DNA of 41,087 nucleotides from Nostoc sp. LPT (GTDB taxonomy: Bacteria; Cyanobacteriota; Cyanobacteriia; Cyanobacteriales; Nostocaceae): the NCBI RefSeq assembly GCF_017115165.1, contig NZ_JABXKF010000036.1, forward strand, positions 1-41,087, written 5' to 3'. A program made the position numbers and the translations under genes. Below the pieces are notes generated by a model. The model ran no database searches and had not been told where the DNA came from. It saw only the letters and a list, made by a program, of their open reading frames with translations. Position 1 is the stretch's first letter. Every line of letters starts with the position of its first letter. Positions 22,890-32,029 of the stretch are shown in pieces.

Positions 22890-24908
22890 ATGAGGTGTTT
22901 CATGCCCGCAGTTAGCCTCAGAAAGATGCTCAACAAAAAAGAGTTGCCATCTCTTATTCATAACTTAGTCTACCAGTTCAACATCGCGATTGATGTTGAA
23001 CTGGTAGACGGCACGAAACTGATTAGCATTGGGGAGCAAACTGTAGAAAATCGTTATCCAATCGAGGTCTCAGGAGAAATCATCGGTTGGGTTGTAGGGG
23101 AAGAACAGGCAACTATACTTGCAAATTTGCTCTCATTTCTGGCAAAGCAGGAAGCTGAGAAGAAAGTACTCGCCAAAGAATTGCTGGAGCGATATCAGGA
23201 AATTGATTTGTTTGACGATATCTCGACTCAACTGACAACAAGTTTAGATACGCGACAGATTGCCCAACTTGTGCTTCAAGAATTGAGTCAATTAATTGAA
23301 TCATCTGCGGGGATGATTCTGCTTTTGAGTCCAGATGCAACTGCATTTGAAATCATTGCCGAATTTGGAGTGTTTTTTGACCATAATCAGCCGGAACCCG
23401 GTAAGGGAATTATCGGCAACATTGTGCAATCCAACCGAGCAGAACTCGTCAATGATGTGCAAGCTGATCCGCGATTAGAGGGACAAAAAAACGTTAATGC
23501 CATGATTTGTGTGCCGTTACGAGCCAAAGAGCGGGTACTGGGAGCGATCGCTATTGGAACGGCCAAAACTGACTCATACAAGGCTGAACACCTGAAACTG
23601 GTGAGTATCTTTGCCTCTCAAACAGCGATCGCCATTGATAAAGCTGTGCTTTACGAACAAAGCACTCAAGCAGCCCTCCAAGCGAAAGCCCAAACACAGA
23701 AGCTTCAGCAAGCTCTCCATGAGTTGCAATTAGCCCAAACTCAATTAATCCAAAGCGAAAAAATGTCCAGTCTCGGACAACTTATTGCCGGAGTTGCCCA
23801 TGAAATCAACAACCCGGTTAACTTTATTTGCGGCAATTTAAAGTATGTTGCCGAATACGCCCAAGACTTGTTACATCTGTTGGAAAAGTATCAGAAATTT
23901 CTACCTGTTGCTCCTCCAGAACTGGAATCAGAGTTGGACAATATAGACCTGGAATTTATCATGCAGGATTTCCCCAAACTGCTAGATTCGATGAAACTGG
24001 GCACAGGTCGCATCGTCGAAATTGTCCAATCCCTGAAAAACTTCTCCCGCCATGATGAAGCTGAAATGAAAGCCGTGAACATCCACGATGGCATCGACGG
24101 AACGCTAATGATTCTTCATCATCGCCTGAAAGCAGATGTTCATCGTCCGGCAATTGAAATCGTTAAAGACTATGCAAAACTTCCCCTGATTGAATGCTAT
24201 CCCGGACAGTTGAATCAGGTGTTTATGAACATCCTGGCAAATGCTATTGATGCTTTGGAAGAAAGCATAGAAAATTGGGTAGTCAAAAATAATCCCCAAT
24301 CCCCAACCCCCATTACCCCTTATCCCCAAAGGGGGCCCCACCATCCCCAAATCACTATTCGTACCAAAGTCCTAGACCAACAGTGGGTTGTAATTCGCAT
24401 CGCTGACAACGGCCCAGGCATGAAGGAGGAGATAATTCGCCGCATTTACGATCCCTTCTTCACCACGAAAGATGTTGGGAAGGGAACCGGCTTAGGCATG
24501 GCAATCAGCTACCAAATTGTTGTAGACAAACATCGGGGAATGCTTAAGTGTCGTTCTCAACCCGGTGAAGGAACAGAATTCTGGATTCAGATTCCATTAA
24601 ATTGTGGATTGGTGGATGCGACTGAAGAACAGAATAGTACCTCTGCCTCGCCAAGCACAACAGAATTATCCCATACTCCCGATACCGATGGCTTTATTCC
24701 ATCAACAACTCCAATGCTCAAACCAACGGATTTGCTGATTCGCCATACTCAACTGATCCAGCGACTTTCACAGCACAATCCAGATGTGGAAGGTGCATCA
24801 CCCGATCAAATTTACCAGATGTTCCAACGCCACCCAATTTCGTTAAGGCTTTACGCCACTTTGTTGTCTTGGTTCTGTTGTTCTAACCCTACCCAAATAC
24901 GCCACTAA
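22890..24908 (+). CDS. GAF-domain sensor histidine kinase
   Basis: This is a soluble kinase of up to 672 residues. The N-terminal 90 residues, from KELPSLIHNLVYQFNIAIDV, form an unassigned sensory region. A GAF domain spans about 115-262 and lacks a bilin cysteine. A coiled coil leads to HisKA with H304 (GVAHEINNPVN) and to HATPase (IADNGPGMKE, GKGTGLGMAIS). A low-complexity insert lies after NAIDALE. A C-terminal tail of about 90 residues is not recognised. Starts at 22890, 22902 and 22926 are possible. GAGGTG precedes 22902 closely, while MLNKKELP at 22926 looks like a natural N-terminus. It lies 13 bases before the hybrid kinase, so the genes are probably co-transcribed. Confidence 0.88.
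   Translation: MRCFMPAVSLRKMLNKKELPSLIHNLVYQFNIAIDVELVDGTKLISIGEQTVENRYPIEVSGEIIGWVVGEEQATILANLLSFLAKQEAEKKVLAKELLERYQEIDLFDDISTQLTTSLDTRQIAQLVLQELSQLIESSAGMILLLSPDATAFEIIAEFGVFFDHNQPEPGKGIIGNIVQSNRAELVNDVQADPRLEGQKNVNAMICVPLRAKERVLGAIAIGTAKTDSYKAEHLKLVSIFASQTAIAIDKAVLYEQSTQAALQAKAQTQKLQQALHELQLAQTQLIQSEKMSSLGQLIAGVAHEINNPVNFICGNLKYVAEYAQDLLHLLEKYQKFLPVAPPELESELDNIDLEFIMQDFPKLLDSMKLGTGRIVEIVQSLKNFSRHDEAEMKAVNIHDGIDGTLMILHHRLKADVHRPAIEIVKDYAKLPLIECYPGQLNQVFMNILANAIDALEESIENWVVKNNPQSPTPITPYPQRGPHHPQITIRTKVLDQQWVVIRIADNGPGMKEEIIRRIYDPFFTTKDVGKGTGLGMAISYQIVVDKHRGMLKCRSQPGEGTEFWIQIPLNCGLVDATEEQNSTSASPSTTELSHTPDTDGFIPSTTPMLKPTDLLIRHTQLIQRLSQHNPDVEGASPDQIYQMFQRHPISLRLYATLLSWFCCSNPTQIRH
22968..23009 (+). 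promoter_or_regulatory. 18-bp perfect hairpin just inside the kinase coding region
   Basis: GTCTACCAGTTCAACATC (22968-22985) and its exact reverse complement (22992-23009) flank GCGATT. It encodes VYQFNIAIDVELVD and begins only 42-78 bases after the possible starts, depending on which ATG is used. Such stability early in a message could restrain translation or serve as a protein-binding site. Confidence 0.55.
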
Positions 24909-24921
24909 AGAAACCTTAACC

Positions 24922-27900
24922 ATGTTTAAGCAACTTGATGAATACAACAGTCAGCTATTTGAACAATGTCCTGTTGGGCTAGTACTATGCCGAACAGATG
25001 GGACGCTAATTAACATCAACCCCGCCTATGCTGGCATTTTGGGGCGTACTGTTTCAGAAACCCTGAATCTCAGCTACTGGCAAATTACTCCAAAAAACTA
25101 TGCCGCCGAGCAAGCCCTGCTAGAGAACCTAAAACAGACTGGTCGCTACGGGCCCGATGAGAAGGAGTTCATCCACAAAGACGGGCATCTAGTTCCGGTC
25201 AGGGTCTCTGGACTGATGATTGAGAAAGATGGAGAGCAACTGATCTGGTCAAGTGTGGAAGACATTAGCGACCTCAGGCGTGCCCAGCAGGAACGTCAAC
25301 ACTCCGAAAAAATTTTGAAAAAGAGCGAAGCACGATACCGCTCTCTGGTCAAAACTAACACGCAAATTATCTGGGTCAGCACACCAGAAGGAATTTGCTT
25401 TGAATTGACAGACTGGATCGCCTACACAGGTCAAAGTTTAGCTGAAGCGGAAAATGGGGGCTGGATTGATGCTGTACATCCCGATGATCGTGGCTATACC
25501 GGAGAAGCCTGGGGTGTTGCCGTAGCAAACCTGAGCATGTATCAAATTGAATACCGAATTCGTGGCAAGGATGGTAATTATCGCTACTTTTGGGTCTGGG
25601 GTGCCCCCGTCATCGAAGATGATGGTAGCGTTCGGGAATGGATTGGCACCTGCACCGATATTCACGATCGCAAGCTGGCAGAAGCCGAAAATCAGCGTCT
25701 TGAAGAACGATATCGCTCGTTAGTAACTGCTACTTCACAGATCGTCTGGGGAGCTACCCCGGAAGGACTGGGAATAAGTAGTGAAATGCTCACCTGGATA
25801 GCCTATACGGGGCAGAGCGAAGCTGAAGTTGAGGGTTGGGGCTGGATTGATCCAATTCATCCCGATGACCGCGCCAGATCGACAGAAGTTTGGAATGCTG
25901 CTGTGGCGAACCGAGGTATCTACCAAACCGAATATCGGCTGCGTGGCAAGGATGGTACATACCGCTACTTCTCTGTCTGTGGTGCCCCCGTCCTAGAAGA
26001 AGACGGCAGTATTCGGGAATGGATTGGCACCTGTACTGATATTCACGATCGCAAGCAGGCAGAAGCTGAAAATCAACGCTTATTAGATATGTTGAATCAT
26101 TCCAGCGATGCCATCATCGTCCGCGACATGAGCGACAAAATCTCTCACTGGAATCAGGGTGCCGAAAGACTCTACGGTTGGACGCGTGAAGAAGTGAAAG
26201 GCCAATGCATTCAAGCTTTTATCAAAAAAACCTTTCCAAAACCAAAGGAAGAAATTGTAGCAGAGTTATTAGAGCAAGGAAATTGGGAAGGAGAAGTGGA
26301 ACACCTCACCCATGATGGCAGACTGATTACCGTCCAGAGTCGATGGACTTTGCAACGAGACATCTCTGGTCAGCCCTGCGCGGTGCTGGAAATCAATACC
26401 GACATCACTGCTCGCAAACAAGCAGAAATCGCTCTGCGGCAACTGAATCAAGAACTGGAAGCCAGAGTTGCAGAGCGGACGGCTGCCCTGCAAAATACCC
26501 TAGCAGAAGCACAGGGATTAAATGCCATTTTAGATAACTTAGCAGATGGTTTGTTAGTGGCAGACACCGCAGGACAAATTACCCACTTCAATCCTGCCTT
26601 TTTAGCCATGTATGGATTGACAGCTACCGCCCTCAATGGTCACTATCGAGAATTGCCGATATCTGGTTTAGCAGACCTGGTTGCACGAACTCAGTCCCAT
26701 CCCCAAGAGGTGTTCTCTGCCGAAGTTGCACTGACGAAGGAACGCATTGGTCAAGCAGTAGCAACCGCCATTTTCAAAAAGACAGCAGACCCAGAACCCG
26801 CTGCTTGCTTCGGTTCAGCACTGCTGATTCGAGATGTGACGGCAGAAAAGGAAATCGACCAGATGAAGACGGACTTCATCTCAACAGTTTCCCACGAGTT
26901 GCGGACGCCACTTACTTCTGTCCTCGGTTTTGCGTCGATCATTCAAGAAAAGCTGGAAACCGATGTGTTCCCAATGATTTCTACCGAAGACCGCAAGCTT
27001 CAGAAAACGATTAAGCGGGTGGCTGACAATCTCAATATTATTGTGTCGGAAGCAGAACGGCTTACGTCTTTGATTAACGATGTCCTGGACATCGCCAAGA
27101 TGGAAGCAGGTAAGGTGGAATGGCAGATGCAGCCGATTGATGCCAGCGAATTACTGGATTGGGCAACCAATTCTACCGCCGGGTTATTTGAAACCAATGG
27201 CTTGCAGTTGGTCAGCGAGATTGAACCTGGACTGCCTCAGATAGTAGGCGATCGCAATCGTTTGCTGCAAGTTTTAATCAACCTGATTTCCAATGCCGTT
27301 AAATTTACCGAATCTGGTTGTGTCACCTGCCGCGTCAAACAAGAAAACGACGGTGTTTGCATCAGCGTCATTGATACAGGCATTGGGATTGCGCCTGAAG
27401 ACCAGCCGAAAGTATTCGAGAAATTCCGCCAAGTTGGCGACACCCTCACCGACAAACCCAAAGGCACAGGGTTAGGACTGCCCATCTGTAAACAAATCGT
27501 CGATCATCACGGCGGTAAAATCTGGGTTGAGAGTGAACCAGGTAAAGGCAGCATATTCTCGTTTATTATTCCCACCTACGCCAGCGATCAAAAAAATACT
27601 GCTAATCTGAATTTGGATACGCTAGTCAAACAACTTAAAGAACACGTCATCACCAAAAATGCTGTGCCCAACCAAAACCGTAAAACTATTTTGGTTGTAG
27701 ATGATGACGCTAACATTCGGGAACTGCTCCGTCAACAACTGGAAAACGAAAGCTACAATGTTTGCGAAGCAAAGGACGGCATGGATGCGATTCATCAAAT
27801 CAAAATATCCCGCCCCGATCTGATCCTCTTGGACCTGATGATGCCCCAAATCAACGGTTTCGATGTGGCAGCCGTTCTCAAAAACGATCCTCAAACCGCA

Positions 27901-28290
27901 GATATTCCGATTATTATTCTGTCAATTATTGAAAACAAAGAACGGGGCTATCATATTGGCATTGATCGTTATCTCACCAAGCCCATTGACACAGAAAAAC
28001 TCCTCAACGAAATTGGCTCACTGCTTTACCAAGGCACTTCTAGTAAAAAGGTATTGGTTGTAGATAAAAATGCATCAGCCTTAAAAACCCTATCAGATGT
28101 ACTGCAAACTCAGGGATACAGCGTGATTGAAGCTTCCGATCCCCAAGAATGCATTTATAAAGCCCTGTCAGCCAAACCTGACATGATCATCATCGATTCT
28201 ATCTTCTCTCAAGAAGCCGATTTGGTGAAAACCCTACGCTTTGAGAAGGAGTTGCAAAATGTATTTTTTATTATGCTGTCTGAACAATAA
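24922..28290 (+). CDS. Multi-PAS hybrid histidine kinase with two receiver domains
   Basis: This 1122-residue soluble protein has five PAS domains: 9-115, 137-250, 263-380, 388-505 and about 535-650. The second and third are close copies of each other (RYRSLV, WIAYTGQS, HPDDR, YRLRGKDG). HisKA has H658 in TVSHELRTPLTS, and HATPase shows VIDTGIGIAPEDQ and KGTGLGLPICKQ. A first receiver has D971 in LLDLMMP. A second receiver starts VLVVDKNASALKTL, has IIIDS, and ends FFIMLSEQ, so it lacks the last strand, helix and conserved lysine. The PAS ligands are unknown. It follows the GAF kinase by 13 bases and precedes a CheY-like gene, forming a likely phosphorelay cluster. Confidence 0.9.
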   Translation: MFKQLDEYNSQLFEQCPVGLVLCRTDGTLININPAYAGILGRTVSETLNLSYWQITPKNYAAEQALLENLKQTGRYGPDEKEFIHKDGHLVPVRVSGLMIEKDGEQLIWSSVEDISDLRRAQQERQHSEKILKKSEARYRSLVKTNTQIIWVSTPEGICFELTDWIAYTGQSLAEAENGGWIDAVHPDDRGYTGEAWGVAVANLSMYQIEYRIRGKDGNYRYFWVWGAPVIEDDGSVREWIGTCTDIHDRKLAEAENQRLEERYRSLVTATSQIVWGATPEGLGISSEMLTWIAYTGQSEAEVEGWGWIDPIHPDDRARSTEVWNAAVANRGIYQTEYRLRGKDGTYRYFSVCGAPVLEEDGSIREWIGTCTDIHDRKQAEAENQRLLDMLNHSSDAIIVRDMSDKISHWNQGAERLYGWTREEVKGQCIQAFIKKTFPKPKEEIVAELLEQGNWEGEVEHLTHDGRLITVQSRWTLQRDISGQPCAVLEINTDITARKQAEIALRQLNQELEARVAERTAALQNTLAEAQGLNAILDNLADGLLVADTAGQITHFNPAFLAMYGLTATALNGHYRELPISGLADLVARTQSHPQEVFSAEVALTKERIGQAVATAIFKKTADPEPAACFGSALLIRDVTAEKEIDQMKTDFISTVSHELRTPLTSVLGFASIIQEKLETDVFPMISTEDRKLQKTIKRVADNLNIIVSEAERLTSLINDVLDIAKMEAGKVEWQMQPIDASELLDWATNSTAGLFETNGLQLVSEIEPGLPQIVGDRNRLLQVLINLISNAVKFTESGCVTCRVKQENDGVCISVIDTGIGIAPEDQPKVFEKFRQVGDTLTDKPKGTGLGLPICKQIVDHHGGKIWVESEPGKGSIFSFIIPTYASDQKNTANLNLDTLVKQLKEHVITKNAVPNQNRKTILVVDDDANIRELLRQQLENESYNVCEAKDGMDAIHQIKISRPDLILLDLMMPQINGFDVAAVLKNDPQTADIPIIILSIIENKERGYHIGIDRYLTKPIDTEKLLNEIGSLLYQGTSSKKVLVVDKNASALKTLSDVLQTQGYSVIEASDPQECIYKALSAKPDMIIIDSIFSQEADLVKTLRFEKELQNVFFIMLSEQ

Positions 28291-28299
28291 TTGCTAGGG

Positions 28300-28416
28300 A
28301 GTGGGGATTGGGGACTAGGGACTGGGTACTGGCAACTAAGAACAAATTTTCCTAATCCCTAATTCCTAATCCCCTGTCCCTAATCCCTAATCCCCAATCC
28401 CCAATCCCCAATCCCT
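28300..28416. repeat. Inverted arrays of CCCCAAT/CCCTAAT heptamers
   Basis: GGGGATTGGGGACTAGGG on the left and CCCTAATCCCCAATCCCC on the right are near-complementary tandem heptamers, able to form a long hairpin. They fill the spacer between the hybrid kinase and the response regulator, up to ten bases before its ATG. Confidence 0.75.
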
Positions 28417-28794
28417 ATGACCCAGAAAATTCTAATTGTTGACGATGAACCTAATATCTTAATTTTGATGGAACAAGCCTTAGAAGCATTAGAAGATGAG
28501 GGTGTTGAACTTCTAACTGCTAGAAATGGAGAAGAAGCTCTCGAAACCATCAAAACTGAAAAACCAAACCTAGTTTTTCTTGATGTGATGATGCCGAAAA
28601 TGAATGGTCTGCAAGTCTGCCATATTGTAAAAAACGACTTGCAAATGACTGATATCTACATTGTAATATTGACAGCTAAGGGACAGGAATTTGATAAACA
28701 AAAAGGAATTGAGGTTGGTGCAGACTTATATCTAACTAAACCATTTCGCCCCAAAGAAGTACTTGAAAAATCAATGCAGGTGTTGGGCTTTTGA
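28417..28794 (+). CDS. CheY-like response regulator (single receiver domain)
   Basis: This 125-residue receiver has D9 and D10 (LIVDDEPNI), phospho-acceptor D56 (LVFLDVMMPKMNG), T86 (ILTAKGQ) and K108 (DLYLTKPF). There is no output domain, so it must act by protein contact or as a phosphotransfer intermediate. It lies just downstream of the two kinases at 22890-28290 and is the natural candidate for receiving phosphate from them. The spacer is a heptamer hairpin array that might weaken read-through. The ATG lacks a clear ribosome-binding site, because the repeat runs up to it. Confidence 0.92.
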   Translation: MTQKILIVDDEPNILILMEQALEALEDEGVELLTARNGEEALETIKTEKPNLVFLDVMMPKMNGLQVCHIVKNDLQMTDIYIVILTAKGQEFDKQKGIEVGADLYLTKPFRPKEVLEKSMQVLGF

Positions 28795-28939
28795 GGGAAG
28801 TTATGAAGGCTTTTCATCTGCGCTCGCAGCTTTTTAGTTGGCTCAAATTCAGAATTATAGGACAAGAGGAGGGGAGAGACAAGCTAAATCATTCCCCTAT
28901 CCCTTGATTATCTCCCTTGACACTAGGTCTTCCCTGCAA

Positions 28940-29404
28940 TTAATACAACTCTAAAATTTCTAATTTTGGTGAGAGTGGAAAGCCAAATTTTTCATGATAA
29001 TGAGGAAACTTAAGTAAGAATAGGCATAAAGGTTTATTTCGATAAAAAGCTTTTAGCTTAAACATACGAACTTCAAAACCTTCCTTTTCTGCTTCTTGTG
29101 ATTCAGAAAAGCTGCCAGGAAAAATTTCATCGAAATGAATTTCAAATTTCCTGGCGGTTTCCAAAAAAGGCTTACCAATCAATCTAGCAGCATTGTCATA
29201 GGCAGGGTTAGGTATTACCTTCCTATACTGGCTTTCGTCGAATCCAGCCCTGAAAATAAATTCAAAAAATCCGCTAAATATCTTGACGTTTTCACTTGTA
29301 TTAAAATTTTGCCAACCTTCAGCTAAACTATCTTGGAGTTCTTGACAAGAATTAATTATAAATTGAATTTTTACATAATTAATTTCAACAGCATTTATTT
29401 CCAT
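28940..29404 (-). CDS. Protein of unknown function
   Basis: I do not recognise this 154-residue protein. It starts MEINAVEINYVKIQFIINSC and contains FFEFIFRAGFDESQYRKVIP and AARLIGKPFLETARKFEIHF. It is rich in phenylalanine and charged residues, and has no membrane helix or signal peptide. Codon use is like its neighbours. AAGGT lies five bases before the ATG, a modest ribosome-binding site. It is convergent with the response regulator and followed upstream by an 870-base spacer. Confidence 0.55.
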   Translation of the reverse strand: MEINAVEINYVKIQFIINSCQELQDSLAEGWQNFNTSENVKIFSGFFEFIFRAGFDESQYRKVIPNPAYDNAARLIGKPFLETARKFEIHFDEIFPGSFSESQEAEKEGFEVRMFKLKAFYRNKPLCLFLLKFPHYHEKFGFPLSPKLEILELY

Positions 29405-30280
29405 TTTTACCTTTTTTTTTAAAGGGTGATTTACTTACAAAAAATTTGCTTAAATTCAATATTTTGAAAGTCAATAAATCAAAACGCTTTTGCAATCTCA
29501 AACCAAAAGATTCAAGAGCGTTGAGCCAAACAAAAATATAGGATTTTTTAAATCCCTCTTTTCCAGCGCGTTATAGTAATGAAGTACCATAAACGGATTT
29601 CAGCTTTGCGTATAATACAATCCTCAAAGCTCGCTAAATTTTCTTTATAACCTGTAAATTTTATGATTTTTTGAGCCGGAATACTTATGTGCTTATACTG
29701 CCATAAGAGAATAATATAAGTCAACAAGATTCGTCATAAATTAAAAAATTACTCAATATTACTATTGACAAGTTTATATTTACTTAAAATTTATATCTAT
29801 AAACGCAATTTTGCGCTAAAAATACAGACAACACAGATAGCTGCGTCAGAGAAGTCAATTAAAACGAACTCAAACTCACTTAATTGAGTCTGTTTGAACT
29901 GATATTCTTACACCAGTCCCAATAACCGCCTCAAAATGAATTCTGAGGCAATAGCTAAAGTCTTCTAAAGAAGACTGAACAAGGGTTTGATTCCACGTTT
30001 AGTGGACTTGAGCTATAAGAAAGAGAAATTTATTTCTGGGCGGGTGATGGTGCTAATTGACAATGCTGCAAGATATCTATCAGTTTTAACAGACTTAGGC
30101 TATGAGCCTGAAACTTAAGTCTCAGGCTCGAATGGCACTAAGTTATGCCCCTGCTTGTTCAATCAGAAGGTAATTCTGGGAAACCTTAATTTGTGAGAGC
30201 GAGAGGCTTTTGCCAGAAGGAACTAGAATTAGGAAACACCTAGCTGGGTTCTTCTGACTTTTGAAATTAGGAGTGCATGT
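29405..30280. other. Long intergenic region with several small hairpins
   Basis: The first 450 bases are AT-rich, without structure. From 29928 three hairpins follow: GCCTCA/TGAGGC (29928-29949), AGTCTTCT/AGAAGACT (29959-29976, perfect) and GAGCCTGA/TCAGGCTC (30104-30129). A 38-codon frame at 30002-30118 lies among them. These features may belong to a leader of the gene at 30281, or to an unrecognised RNA. Confidence 0.4.
30002..30118 (+). CDS. Possible small ORF (38 codons)
   Basis: From GTG 30002 the frame reads VDLSYKKEKFISGRVMVLID and ends LGYEPET. The amino-acid pattern looks protein-like, with alternating charged and hydrophobic residues, but there is no good ribosome-binding site, and the last codons lie inside a hairpin. 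It may be the remnant of a longer gene. Low confidence. Confidence 0.2.
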   Translation: MDLSYKKEKFISGRVMVLIDNAARYLSVLTDLGYEPET

Positions 30281-31375
30281 GTGCCAAAATCCCCTAAATA
30301 TTTGCTGATTGGATCGACCGAGAATTACAGCGGTAAATCTGCAACTGTTCTGGGTTTGTCTCATCAGCTGCAGCAAAAAGGTCTGGATATTAGCTACGGT
30401 AAACCACTCGGTACGTCTTTCAATTCGTCTAGTGGAACCGTAATTGAGGAAGATGTCCAGTTCATCGCTCTTAGCCTCAATTTGCCGGAAAACCGCGTTG
30501 CACCTACAATGCTGGCTTTGGATGAACCAAATGTGCAAAAGCGCTTGCGGGGGGAAGACAAAACCGATTATCAGCAGTCCCTAATACAGCAATATTTACA
30601 TAAGTCTCAAGGAGATTTGGTGTTACTGGAGGGGCCTGGTAATTTGTGCGAAGGCAATTTGTTTGACTTGTCTTTACTGCAAATGGCTGAAGTATTAGAT
30701 GCTGCTGTGCTGTTAGTAGCCCGCTATAAATCGTTGCTTTCGGTTGAGGCCCTATTAGCTGCAAAACAGCGTGTGGGCGATCGCTTGATTGGAGTTGTAA
30801 TCAATGATATTCCTATCACTCAACTAGAAGCAGTTGATACTTTTTTGCGCCCATTTTTGGAACAGCAGGGGATTCAAGTGCTAGCAATGCTGCCGAATAG
30901 CGATTTGCTCCGCAGCGTCAGTGTTGGTGAACTAGTCAAGCAGTTAAAGGCTGATGTTCTCTGCCGCAACGATCGCATGGATTTGTTAGTAGAAAGTCTG
31001 GCAATTGGAGCGATGAATGTCAACTCCGCTGTGAAATATTTCCGCAAACGTCGGAATATGGCAGTGGTGACAGGAGGTGATCGCGTGGAAATTCAGCAAG
31101 CGGCTTTGGAAACTTCTACCCAATGTTTAATTCTCACAGGACAACTACCACCCCCGCCGTTCATTCTCAGTCGCGCTGAAGAACTAGAAATCCCCATTTT
31201 ATCTGTTGACTTAGACACCCTCACCACTGTAGAAATTGTTGACCGCACTTTTGGGCAAGTCCGCCTCCATGAGCCGATTAAGGTTCAGTTCATTCGCCAG
31301 CTGATGTCTGAGCATTTTGACATTGACCGTTTGTTATCCAAACTAGATTTAACTCCCGCAGCGGCATTATCTTAG
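30281..31375 (+). CDS. BioD-like P-loop / DRTGG-domain protein (phosphotransacetylase-associated family)
   Basis: This 364-residue cytosolic protein has an N-terminal dethiobiotin-synthetase-like P-loop fold (LLIGSTENYSGKSATVLGLS, residues about 8-27, and LVLLEGPGNLCEG, about 112-125). It ends with a DRTGG-type domain (AVVTGGDRVEIQQAALE, then LILTGQLPPPP). This pairing is also found fused to phosphate acetyltransferase (Pta) in other bacteria. Here the acetyltransferase part is absent, so a regulatory or ligand-binding role is more likely than catalysis. The GTG start is well supported by AGGAG eight bases upstream. It is convergent with the DUF4188 gene. Confidence 0.8.
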   Translation: MPKSPKYLLIGSTENYSGKSATVLGLSHQLQQKGLDISYGKPLGTSFNSSSGTVIEEDVQFIALSLNLPENRVAPTMLALDEPNVQKRLRGEDKTDYQQSLIQQYLHKSQGDLVLLEGPGNLCEGNLFDLSLLQMAEVLDAAVLLVARYKSLLSVEALLAAKQRVGDRLIGVVINDIPITQLEAVDTFLRPFLEQQGIQVLAMLPNSDLLRSVSVGELVKQLKADVLCRNDRMDLLVESLAIGAMNVNSAVKYFRKRRNMAVVTGGDRVEIQQAALETSTQCLILTGQLPPPPFILSRAEELEIPILSVDLDTLTTVEIVDRTFGQVRLHEPIKVQFIRQLMSEHFDIDRLLSKLDLTPAAALS

Positions 31376-31416
31376 ATTCATCAACTCAAACTATTAAGAG
31401 CATCAATGCTCAGTTA

Positions 31417-31935
31417 TCAGTTAGGAGGCTGTATTGCTGGTGAGGGTACAGCTGGTTCGCCGTCACCTCCCAGGCGACGGCGAGCTGTCTCCTTGTGCCC
31501 CATAGCTGGGACATGTTTAGTTGCAGCAGCTAATCCAAAGACAGGCATATTCCCGTAAACTGCCTCATATCTTCCTGGTTCTATTAAATAAGTTTCGTGC
31601 CAAATGCCGACACTGCCATCAGCACCAATGGCTTGATTAAACCTTTGCCAAGCTTTTAAATGTGCATCGGCTGGATTTCTAGCAAAACGCTCCAAATCCT
31701 CGAACGAGCGCCAATACTGAATCAATCCCACTCCTCGCCAGTAAACAAAAGTTTCTCCCCCTAAAAACCCTTTTTCAGGATTCTGGTAAAGGCTTCGTAG
31801 CATGGGCGACATTGCTGTTGCAGTCGGAATCCATTTGGAAAAAGCGAATAATTTATTAATTCGCATCCCAATCAGAAACACAACAAAGGGTTCATCAATC
31901 TCGGCTGTAAATCGTCCCGGTATTACTTGAGGCAT
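31417..31935 (-). CDS. DUF4188 family protein
   Basis: This 172-residue protein matches DUF4188: GRFTAEIDEPFVVFLIGMRI, the FSKWIPTATAMSPMLRSLYQ segment, ETFVYWRGVGLIQYWRSFED and GIWHETYLIEPGRYEAVYGN. The family resembles antibiotic-biosynthesis-type monooxygenases (dimeric alpha-beta barrels), and haem or quinone substrates are conceivable but unproven. The arginine-rich tail (KETARRRLGGDGEPAVPSPA) is variable. It is divergent from a PadR regulator, with paired operator-like palindromes between them. Control by that regulator is therefore very likely. SD-like AGGAG lies eight bases before the ATG on this strand. Confidence 0.85.
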   Translation of the reverse strand: MPQVIPGRFTAEIDEPFVVFLIGMRINKLFAFSKWIPTATAMSPMLRSLYQNPEKGFLGGETFVYWRGVGLIQYWRSFEDLERFARNPADAHLKAWQRFNQAIGADGSVGIWHETYLIEPGRYEAVYGNMPVFGLAAATKHVPAMGHKETARRRLGGDGEPAVPSPAIQPPN

Positions 31936-31962
31936 CTATCACTCCTTGTTGTTTAAGTCTAT

Positions 31963-32005
31963 ATGCAACTAATTGCATATAATTATTTTATGCAATTAGT
32001 TGCAT
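31963..32005. promoter_or_regulatory. Paired PadR operator-like palindromes
   Basis: ATGCAACTAATTGCAT (31963-31978) and its exact reverse complement ATGCAATTAGTTGCAT (31990-32005) lie between the divergent DUF4188 and PadR genes. Each has the ATGC-N8-GCAT form, close to the ATGT-N8-ACAT consensus known for PadR regulators. Centres are 27 bases apart. Binding would block both promoters. Confidence 0.75.
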
Positions 32006-32029
32006 AAGTCAAGTAGTGAATTAAAAATT

